This document shows positions 22,768 to 34,700 of a stretch of 41,801 nt of DNA, piece after piece. The stretch's first letter is position 1, and the number at the start of each line of letters is the position of its first letter. This DNA comes from Reticulitermes lucifugus (lineage: Eukaryota; Arthropoda; Insecta; Blattodea; Rhinotermitidae). The notes below the pieces were generated by a model, which was not told the DNA's origin, ran no database searches, and worked only from the letters and a program-made list of their open reading frames with translations. The translations under genes and the position numbers were made by a program. The stretch covers positions 602 to 42,402 of the forward strand of contig JAKCWW010004244.1 in NCBI GenBank assembly GCA_026260175.1. The letters are read 5' to 3'.

Positions 22768-25700
22768 GTGAGTGACGGGTAAATTCATGACACCAGTTTT
22801 CCTAATACAGCTTCTGCCTGAACATACGCACTACGCGACGTCTAAAATGTCCAATAAACCTGCTTACAAAGAATTCATCGCTTTTGATGTGTTGCACAAA
22901 GGCACAGGGTTCCCCATCGAGGAGCAGAGTCAGGCACTTACCAGGTATTTGAATACCGACACCAGGACGTAAAGTACATGTGGATTTTTGGCTAATGCAC
23001 TCTTATTTATTTCTTACTGTCTTTACGGTTGTAGCTGATATCAGACATATTCGTACTTATAAGAACAGACTGAAAAGGAAGTAGGCCAGGCCGATATGAG
23101 TGTAGTTGAATTTCGTGTCGCAGTTGTCATCAAAATTATCATGGGTTTGGTACAGTTCCGGCACAGTTCTCTCAAACTGGGTGGTGTGGCGTTTCTTCTA
23201 CATCAGATAAGCGTATAAAAATTATACACTGCCATGTCGTTTTCCTGGAATTAGGAACTGACATTTCTTCCACTATATATAGAGTGGTTGTATTCTTGAG
23301 GCTTTGTCTATTGAATTAGGAAGTGACTTTCTTTCACGCTAGATAATGAAGAAGAGATTAGCACTAATGTGAGAACGGCTTTGTATTGCAAATTCTACTT
23401 CTTAAATAATCCAAAGGCTCATCGATGTAAATTCGTTTCATTACAGACCGTGTTGAAAAGACAACAACAATAGAAAAGAAGACGATGGACATCGAGGAGC
23501 GGGGCGTGAAGCTTCGCCTTACAGTTGTAGACACGCCTGGTAAGTAGGCCTACTCCCCAGATATTCACACAACATTCTACGGATTGTGAACGAACCGACA
23601 AAGTATCAATCGTTGTCGCTTCGGTTATCAAAGGATTCTAATTTCCGTTACATTGATAAATATATATGAATCCTTTTGTTAACATCTTATACAAGTGTCA
23701 TTGTTAAGATGGCATGCAAGCGAAAATTATATGACATTATCTCTGGTGGGTGAAAAAACTGACATTGTTGGAATTTGCTGATAGTTTCATTTCCTATGGA
23801 AACTGAATAATTCATATTTCGTGGCATTTCTGTGACCGCCTCGTGATTTCCCCTCACAACACATCTGGTCCGTAGCGGGTGTATCTCACACTCTTTAACT
23901 GTCGTAATCTTTAGTCGGCGATAAGCACATCTCCAGCTAACGTTCGTACAGTATGTCAGGAGTGTGTACTACTAATATTACTCAAAGATCTAAAATCTAT
24001 TAGATTAAATAAGTTGACCTCAGCCTGGTTAAAATTTAAAGACGACAGTTCTGTGCTTACTGCCATTCAGTTCAAACTCTTCTGCATTCCCGCTGCTGCC
24101 CTGTCTGGCAATTCCATTGATATTAAAATGAAAAATGTAGGAAATATATACATAGCGTAACTAACCTGGACTGTTTTTTATCTTTGTTTTGATTACCTGG
24201 AAGACAGAAAATTACGAAAGAAATATACTGAACATGAAACGTGCGATTCGTTTCTCTCTGTCGTGTTTGACACATGCTGCGCTTTGATAAATAGTTGGCG
24301 AATTAAAGCTCAATATACAGGCAGCAACGCATGTATGTCTCCGTGTAGTGTCCGTTGTTGTTATCTGATTTTAAACAGCTGTAATATTTCGATAAATTTA
24401 ATAAACCTCACCAGTATCAAATTTCGCGAAGAACTGTTTAGCGGTTCTTGACATGTTATATGGGACGGACGGACGGAGATAACAGGCAGATACTGCAAGG
24501 CAAATACGCGCATTTTTGCACATTTTCATTTCGAACTCGCTAAACGAATGCAAAAAAAATTAAATTGAAACTGGTCTTGGTGTTTTATCATGCGTTCATA
24601 CGAGTATAAATGTACTACAACGGGGCCCTTTGTAGGGTTCAGTCTGACAGTCAAAACTTTACGTTCTAGCTCATGATCTACTCTAATGCTTCCGAAATGA
24701 TTGAAAATTAAACTATAAGTGAACTAAAGTTGTCTGAGTTGGTTTTTCATGTGTTCAAGAAAAGAATCAGAAAGGAGGTGATACAATATTCAACTTGAAA
24801 CAGAATATAGTATTGAGTTTCTGGCCTGCTGGGTTATGACACTGTTCAGTCTTGTATGTGGTTATGAAGGTTTTGGAGACACCAAATCCCACCATCGTCA
24901 AGCAGAGAGGTTTCCCCGAAATGTTGATGACCACCTGCAAGATTGCGCGGTGTCACATCCCAGAACAAAATAACCTAAACTTTAACCGTCACGAAAACCA
25001 CAACTCTCGAAATAAATCGAATGAGGAGAGATGCTATGTGAGTATGTCGTATATACACATCAAATGATTAGCACACTTTCTGGTGAAACCTTAAAAATAA
25101 ATGTATAAAACAATCAGTAATGCATATCTATAGGTGTTTTCTCACATTATTTCTTCATTTGATGCGAAATGCGGTAATTTGAGGGCCATCAACTGGAAAA
25201 TAAAATTTCTGAAAGGTGGTCTAGTGTAAGTGTCCTATAAATGTTCATTGCAACTGAATTTGTTCTGGCTTAGTAGCGTAATAAAATGCACTGGAATAAT
25301 ATCTGTACCTGGACCCTTTTCCAGGCTTGTGAGTGCTCACAAAAAGCGAACTGGAAGCAATAATCTCATTTGTTTACATGCAGGTTTTGGAGATGCGATA
25401 AATTGTGAGGAAAGCTGGAGGGTGTGCTGCTCATACATCGACGAACAGTTCCGCCAGTACTTCACAGACGAGAGTGGACTGAACCGCAAAAACATCCAAG
25501 ACAATCGCGTCCACTGCTGCCTATACTTTGTGCCTCCCTACGGCCATGGGTATGTTGAGATGTCAGGTTGTGAATCCGACCAATACAGATATGCAGGATA
25601 ATTAAGCACAGGACAACAAACATGCCGATGTGCATAACTGGATGACAACTGGCACTACACAACTCTGTCAAGGGGCAAGTCAAATTGGCAGAATCAAATC

Positions 25701-28700
25701 AGTTTATTTTCCTCGCTTGACATGACACTTCCTCCTCCATCAGTAGAGACTTGATTGACCATATTTATATTTTTCACCCATTTAGTGCAAGGTTTAGGTG
25801 ATAACCAACCAGAACCAAAAAATGAAGTAAATAAAGTTTGCTACATGTGTACTTCATGCACTGAAGACTTACTAAAGCTCTGTGATAAATAACATGATGT
25901 AGAATAGGATGCAAGAACACATTTATCGATGCACTATTAAATGCAAGTACAAGACGCCTTTCTATAAAAACCTGTTGCTTGCTTGAATTTGTTGCTTTCC
26001 TTCACATGCAACTCCACTCATGCAGCCTAAGATACAAGAAGTTCTAACAACAACATAATGATCCCCCCCACATTTACCGACCAAAATTTTGTAATCATTT
26101 CTTTCCTTCATCACGTCACATGGAAGTGTTTTTAATAATTCATTCCATAAGTTAACTAACAGAACTGGAAGATTCAGCACTACATACCAATACCAAAGCT
26201 TGCCACTGAATACAATCCTCAGCATGATCTACATAGTCTATTCCACACTACCCGTTCCTGTAAGGTGCATCTTAATATTATCTTCAAATCTTCTTGTGGT
26301 TCTTCCAAGAGGCTTTACTACCCAAATTCTGTATGCATTTCCTGTCTCTATCAACCGAGATGCATGTCTGGCATATTGTAATGTGTGAGTCTCAGCAGGT
26401 ACACTGTGATTCATTTTTACTGTTGCAGGCTTCGCCAAATCGACTTAGAGTTTATGAAGCGCATGCACAGGAAGGTGAATATCGTGCCTGTAATAGCCAA
26501 GGCTGACACTCTCACTTCCGCCGAGATAAAGCGGCTCAAGGACCACATCATGGCTGATATCGAAGATAATAAAATTCAGGTTTACATATGATATTCTGTT
26601 TAGAAGGAACACATCTGTTTCTCCAAATCCTAACAGCATGAATCTCTCTGTCCCACGGTTCAACCAAGTGCACACAAATGTCATACTTACTGGATGCTCA
26701 TGATTGATTATTTTAAAAGTTGACATGAACACCACGTCATTGTTGGACTCTCCATATTTTTATGTTTTAACTTGCTGGGCCCCACTAATACTGTGTGTCT
26801 GCAGATTTACCAGTTCCCCGACTGTGACAGTGATGAGGATGAGGAATTCAAACAACAGGACCGTGAGCTTAAGGCATGTGTGCCCTTTGCTGTGGTGGGT
26901 AGCAACACAGTCATTGAGGTTGCAGGCAAGAAGGTACGGGGGCGACAGTACCCCTGGGGTGTTGTTGAAGGTGAGTTTTTATCAACCCTCCTTGTACTGT
27001 GCTCCAAATCAGAGAGCCTAATTGTAGCCTACTTACAAAATTCACTGTGCCTAAACAGCCTGCTACAAAAGCATATAGAAAGCATAGGGGTAAACTACAT
27101 ACATTCTAGACTTAGGACTAGTACAAAGTGAGCAACCGACTTCTCACTCTTTCTGAAAATGAGGCCATTGTTAGACAGTGGTGGGGAGTATGGGATTTCT
27201 CCAGAGCCTGGTGACAAAATTTAAGTCAGGGAATGTACACATAGCATTATAATTCTTGTATGGTCATTCCCTTGTGTTTAATTATCTGGAAAACACTAAC
27301 TTAATGGAAAAGGTTTATTAGACATAAATGTATGTCTAATTGTTCCCTGTGGCTTTTTTTAAAATATGAATTACACTTGAGATAATTACACAAACTCATA
27401 TAGGTGTTCATATAACGTGTCTGTTATTGTTGAACATTCAGTATGTCCACAAATTTTAGTAAGGATCATCAATATAAAAATTTTAGTGAAATACTTTTCA
27501 CTTGAGGGCACACGGGCATGCACACAGATCACACGACATGGCGAAATTGATAAATGCATTTTTGCAACATTTTGATGTGAAAGCCCAAAAAGTGAAAACC
27601 CCTGCAGGGAATCAAACCCCACTTACCCAGCACAAACCAGTCATTTATTGAGTGAACTGTTTCAGATGACATGTGTGTAGATGCATTTCTAAACAACATG
27701 AGACAAGCAGTTAAAAAACAGTATCTTTATGAAGAATGTTTTCTATTAAATGCATTTTGTCATCTTGTGATAAACAGATCAAAGCAGATGTTGAATTTTA
27801 AACAGTGATCTGTAGCCATGTTTTGGCTGCAGAACCCTTTTGGCCACCATAATTGTGAAAGCAGTCTTTACAGAAAGGTAAACATGTATGTAGGGCCTAG
27901 GACAAAACATATAATAATATGTGACACTTCACAGTATTTAACAGGAGGAGAGTACACACACATGATTTATGCAGTTAATTATCTCCAGTATATGCAAGAA
28001 GATACATAGAAACTGGAAGTTAGACAGTGGACTTGGTACTGTCTTCCTTTTTGTGTAAGACTTCCTGTTAGATTTAATCTAATGACTACCTGAGTCTTTT
28101 GTTATTTCATGATGCTGTTACAACTGAAGAGGTTATTTATCATTCAGTGAGATGGGTGAATGACCATAAATGCTAAGAAAAGATTAGGAGGCAACAGCCA
28201 TGATAAAGGTCCTATCCCCACCACCCATCTGGAGGAACTGAGAAAACCAGTAACTCAAAAATATTTGCTGCAGATACGTACAAATACAACTGCAGAATGT
28301 TACTGCTATACCATCCTGCTTGATGATTCAGTCATTACCTACTGGTTTAGTGACTGTAATATCAGGTATTTATTTATTCCTCTGGCTTGCATGGTTCTTT
28401 GACAACTGCATGTTTGTCTTTCTGCAGTAGAAAACCCCAAGCATAGTGATTTCATCAAACTAAGAACAATGCTGATCTCCACACACATGCAAGATCTGAA
28501 GGATGTTACACAGGATGTTCATTATGAGAACTTCAGGGCACAGTGCATCTCCCAGATCTCACAACAAGCCATTCGTGAAAGAAGGTAATGGGCTGTGGAG
28601 GTATCTTGATAATATGCACCTTGACAATAGTTAAGTGCTGAAAGTAACTGCTGAAGTCTACACATAAAATGAACACATACTGTTGAGGTCACGTCTATCA

Positions 28701-31700
28701 GACTGCATGTTTCACCCCCAGTTTGGCTCCTTGAATGCTCATGGCATTTGATATAAGGGGTTTAAATTATAATCAGTGAAGCAAATTTTATTTTGGTTTC
28801 TGTCAGTCAAAAACCCTACTTTATGGGAATCCCAAAAAGACTTGATCAACTGATTGAAGTGGCTCATCATATAATATTTGTACATGACATCAAAATTTAC
28901 AACATATATTACATAACATATGTTCTGATTATTTAAAAATGAAGGAAAGATAATAACACATTTTACCATCATACTGTGATATGTGATGAATGGATTGGAC
29001 TGTAAAGTCTTCATGAAGCAACCAGAGTTGTGTCAGTATGTAGTGTGATTTATTACAGTCATGCTACATGTGTCAACTAGAATGGGTCATCATCAAGTCC
29101 TAATACATATACTTGTTTTTGTGTAATGCCAATCTACAATGCAGTGTAATACAGAAAGAGAGATCTGTTTTCGCCCTAAGTGGATGAAAAAATGATCTCA
29201 GCTTGTGTAGGTGTGTTAGGTCACACTATCATTTTGTTGTCCCTGCTGACACCTGAGCAGCTGGAACAGGTGTTTCGGCATCTCTTATTATTCCTAAAGT
29301 GCAGATGGTTCCAACAGCCTGTGAAAAGTATTTGGTTGAAAAAAGAGTGGGCTTCCTATTTGACAGTACTTTTGTGCTCAGGGTCATGATAAATCATTCC
29401 TTTTATAAAGTAATGTTAGCTGTGTATATAAGTTAATGAACCATAAATTAAAATTATTTTATTAACATTGTTCATAAGTTCAGTGTTATCTAATGTTTGT
29501 TATAGTACTTCATGAAGTTTTGATTTTATAAACTGTACAGCTACAGGGCATCCGGCAAAAAGGTGGCTCAAGACCGTAAGAGACCACGTGGTCTAACACA
29601 TGTTTGGAAGATGAGGATGATAAACTGCCTGGCTTTCCTATAATCTTTTGTTAATGTCCCATCAGATAAAAACATGTAGCCTGACTGTATAATAATCATA
29701 CTTTAATTGATATATGGCTTGTGTACAACTCTGGTTATTGTGTGAAGACTCTACAGTACAATCCATTCAGCAAGGAAAAGAATCTATGATTCCCAGTAAT
29801 GCTAATAACTTTTCAGTACATTTGAATCTACATGACAAAATAACTATCTACTGAAGACCATTGGTTTCTCGTATTACATACAAACAACTTGTGATCATTT
29901 CAGTTTTATTAAAAAGAAAATGTAGGTTATAATGTTAGTCAATATATGCATATGCAGTATTCAATCATATATAATGTGTTGTGTGATCAGATATAGCTAC
30001 TTAAAACGTTAATAAAGAAGGTCATTCAAATAAAAAGAGTTCAAGTTACATTGATGAGACATTGTTTACAAGACATATCACTGAAATTATATGTTTAAGG
30101 GCATGAATAAGAAATACAATAAATTTTAATTGTTCCTATAAGATTTTTATCATCAATGAATGATCACTGAGGCCATTAGATTATGTAAAATTGGAGAGAA
30201 TGGATTTGGAAAATGTGTATTAAGAACTGGAGTGCTCTTACTTTCTGTACTCATAAGAGCTATATTTTTCAATCCATGAAAACAGTTATCTGTAAACGGA
30301 GAAAAAGCCTCTTCGTTCTGTGTTCATTCCCTATGTAAAAAGCAATTCTGAATGGGAATTTAGGCAACATTAGAACGGTCTTCACAAGACAGCACAACAT
30401 TAAGGATTTGCTTATGAGAACCAGACCAGAAATAAACCTTAAGTAAATGACACATTGTGACTATAACATTCCCTGTGAATATGGCAGAAGCTGTGTTGGT
30501 GAAATAGGGAGACTGTGACTCCAGGAACACTGGAGCAGTCTCAAAGAGTCTTTTAGAGACATCAACACTATCCCCTCATGCTTATGAAAATCAAATGGTT
30601 TGGAATGAAGCCAAGATTTTTCAAACTGAAATTAATAGCAGGCATAGGAATATGAGTAATCAGCCCAGATGGCATATTTGACAAACCTGACATACAGCAT
30701 AACTCACAACAGTAAGTTAGAAACACTCAGCACAACTTACTGAAACATTTTTATAATGAAGATTATAAGAAGATATATTCCACACTGCAAAGTTGAATGA
30801 CAATAGAGGTTCATAAACATGCTTTTACCTTAATTATTATAAGCATTTAACTTTATCTTAAGTGCTGTAGAAATATGTATAGATCACTAGATCCATGGTT
30901 ATAATAAGACTATTGGCAATGGTAAGTTCCCTGGTTTCTTACACAAATGAAATATCTGAAACATTTAGCAAAAAGGAAGACCAATAAATAAGCGAAATAT
31001 ACAAGTCATGCTGTGTCAAAATTGATGTAGTGAATTATATAATAATCTGAGCAACACAACCCACTGCATCACCTAAAGACTGACAAATCTAATTGGCCAA
31101 GCTAATGTGGAAATATTTCCCATATCCACATGGAGTTTACTAAGTTACAAGTCCATTAGTACCTGGTGTGTTCTTTATGCTTATTTTGTATATTTTGATT
31201 TGTGGATTCTGTATTCTGCCAAACAGGATGCATGTGGAAGGTACCATATGGGACTCATAACTCTGGCCATTGTTGAGTTTGTGGTGGAAAAGCAATACAA
31301 AGACAATGGACAGAGTTACCTTGGCTGTCAGCTGGACTGCTATTGTTGCAGAACACATTTCCTGCCTTTATCTCCTTTGGGTGTAGAAACACATAGTTGA
31401 ACTTGTACACACATGGAGAGATCTGTAAAAGATATATTGCAGTCAATACAGTGTATATTTGTAATGAAACAGAAGCAAGCCAGGACTCATCTCATCTTGA
31501 GCACAACCACAGAAGATGTTTTCTCAGCTGACAACTGCTATCACTGTTCTGATAATCACTGAATCACTCACCTACTTGCCTGCCTAACCCTTGTCCCAGC
31601 AATGTTAAACCTCTCACTTATGGACTGTGACAGTACTATAACAGTTTGAGTTTCTTCCACATTAGAATTCATGAGATGGGTTCACAATTTCAGTTTTAAG

Positions 31701-34700
31701 CGTTCATCTTTGGATTTATTTTTCGTTTTAGTTTTAGGTCTTCATCAATATCACCACAACTTTGATTCTTAATTTTTAGGCATGCTGGCATAGTCACAAA
31801 AGCACCCATAACCTCCATCTTGTCCGTCCGTCTGTCAGCCTGTATGTCTGTCTGTCCATCCGTCCATCTGCCCACATGTATCAGCACAGCTCCCACTTGA
31901 CAGATTTGTGTGGATATCGATACTGGGAACTTTCATGAAAATGTGTCAAGAAAATCCAGATTGGGTTAAAATCAGGCAAACATATCAGGTGTTTTACATG
32001 AAGACCTAAATATATTTGATTGTTGCCAGCAACATTAAATCGCCATGAAAGTGCTCTCTTCCAGTGGTATGGTATAAGGCTGTGAGGATAACCAAGGAGG
32101 TATAAATATTAAGCAAATGTGACACAATGTTACATTATACATATATTGCCTGTCTTGTTTTTATCTCCCATTGACAAAATATGATCCTAGGTGCTTGTAT
32201 AGGTATAGTTGACTGACTTCTGTTGTCCAGTGATAAAGATTATCTCCTACTGGACCCAACAAGGAACGTGCATTCTCACCTTCACATGTAAGCGTGGAAA
32301 TACGTCCATTTACTGAAACATTCTGTTCTGTTCTGAATAATAAATGATCAACATAGAGATGAGTAATTCAGTGACTTTTCAGTCATTACCCTTCCAGTGA
32401 ATGCTGAATGTATGTAACAGTGATCTTAAGCAGTGACTGTGATCACTGGTACATCTATAACCCTATATGTAAAGGGAAGGAGGGGTGTGGAAGAGAGGGG
32501 TATTCTACTATCTGCAACAAAAACGTTTTTGCTGCTTGTTGCATGGGATTATGAATTAACTAAGGCATTTATTCACTTCTATATTCATAAAGCAGGTGAG
32601 TAATCCAGTGACTTCTTGAACACGTGGTTCCAATAAACATCATTGGTGGGTAACAGTAATTTTGAGCAGTGACAATGAGCAACGGTACCGTTAAGTTACA
32701 AGCCACCTGTATTGCAGATTGCCTGCATATGGCCCTCTACAGTCCATCTGAAACCATCTGAAGAAGGGGCAAGTAAAGGAACACACCTAGTAAAAATTTC
32801 ATGTTCATTGCTAATGCTGATGTCTAGTAACTGGCAGTGATGGCCATTTTCAAGAAACAGTAATCAAATTGCTGTTATTGATATAGTAGATATATATCTA
32901 GAACAAGTTCAGAAGTTAGCAATCCTCAATGCAATATACAGTATAAGTCCTTTAATCCGGCACCAACAGGACTGAGCAGGTGCCGGATTATCAAATATTC
33001 TAGATTATCACACTACCTACACTGACCTAATTTCTTACAGGTAATTTTTTGTTACTCTGCAGCCAGCCATCAGAGAATGCGCACTTGTCAATTATTTTAA
33101 TTCCATCATAAAAAAGACTTAACTTTCTCAATTATCATAGGCCCAGTCATGGAGTTTCTTTCAGAATGCACTGCTGTACAACACTTACAGAACACCTTGT
33201 CCAGCTGCCAAAGTATCAGGATTTCCTGAGTATCAGCATTGGGATTAAAGGAATTCTATTCTACTACCATTAAAACTCTGTAGAACCGAACTGCTTTCTT
33301 GTGGTTTACACTATTTGAAAATGCTGAACTCATATGCAGAATTTTGTTGTAGCCAGTTGTATTATAATAAAATCTGCATGACTAATTATTATTACACCTT
33401 ATCAAGAAATATGATACTGCCAAAGAATAACCTCCTCCTTCTCGTACTCCTCCTCCATCCTCTTATCATCATCATCATCACCACCACCACCACCACCACC
33501 ACCCCTTCTCCTCCTCCTCTTCTCCTCCTCCTCCTCATTCATCTTCTTTTTCCTCTTCCTCATCTCCTTTCTCCTTCTTCTTCCTCTGCTCCTCCTCCTT
33601 ATCATTATCATTATTATTCTCCTCCTCCTCCTTCTCCCTTGATGCTAATGTGCTATCTTGATTATTCCTGTTCCTTTGTAATTGCAGCAAGTTGAAGCGA
33701 GATTCAGGCCCTCAGTTTGAAGCCAGCATCACGGATACAGACCGATTATTGTTGCAGAAAGATGAGGAAGTAAGTAATTGTGATACTCTTCTGTCACCTG
33801 CATTCACAAATTGGCGAATGTGACAAAACTATTAAAAATGGTTCAAGGCATTCTTCCCTTTGGCACTTAAATGGTGGTCATACTAGTTTCTCAACATGGC
33901 CACTTTGTGTTCCAATCAAAATCATTTGTAAAGGCAAATGTAATTCCATGAACACCGATTTTCATGAGTCTGAACTTCAATTCGTGAACATTTGAATTAG
34001 AAACTGTGACAAGATCTGGAGTACTTTAAGAATCTCTTGCATTAGATTTGTACTTAGATCTTAATTAGGTTGTGACATACTACAAAATGTATTCCTCATT
34101 TAAAAAATTCAAATATTTATGTTTTGTTTCTTACAGTCCTGATTTGTTTTTTTTAGGACGATTATGACTTAGGCCCTCCAGGCACTGTGCCTAGGGCCTC
34201 CAGGTGAAAAGGGTACTACAGAACAAACAAATTAAAAATGAACATTTCCAATGTATTTTACAGCACTGTCACAATAAAATTCAATGACAATGGCACAACT
34301 CATTGCACTCCTGTGCATTTTGCTACAGTGGTTTAAATAATATTACACTTGGCATGCACAAATGAGTTCATACATTACATTAGGAATTTTGTTTGTAATA
34401 AACAGCTGTTTTCTGATTATCAGTTGCGTGATTTCTTAATCAGTGAAACGTAATTTTTAATTATTTGTTGATTTACAGCAATTACAACAATTGAAAACTA
34501 TCACAGTTTTTAGTTGTGCTAGCAACTATAATATGTAAAAAGCACTCATTAGTTTCTTCATATCTATCTGTCCTCATGAAAAAATTCAGTGCCACTTAAT
34601 GGATCTTGATAAAATTTGGCACTGTGGCTACAAACTACAATTCCTTAGTTTTGAAGACTGTATCCCATAGTAATTTTTAAATTCCAAAAAACCTCTTCTA

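Noticed and set aside
27595-27640. SINE fragment at gcagggaatcaaacccc
   Set aside because: Too short and diverged to assign.
33315-33695. 126-codon plus-strand frame and the 69-codon Arg/Glu-rich minus frame across it
   Set aside because: They are translations of the pyrimidine microsatellite and lack any domain.
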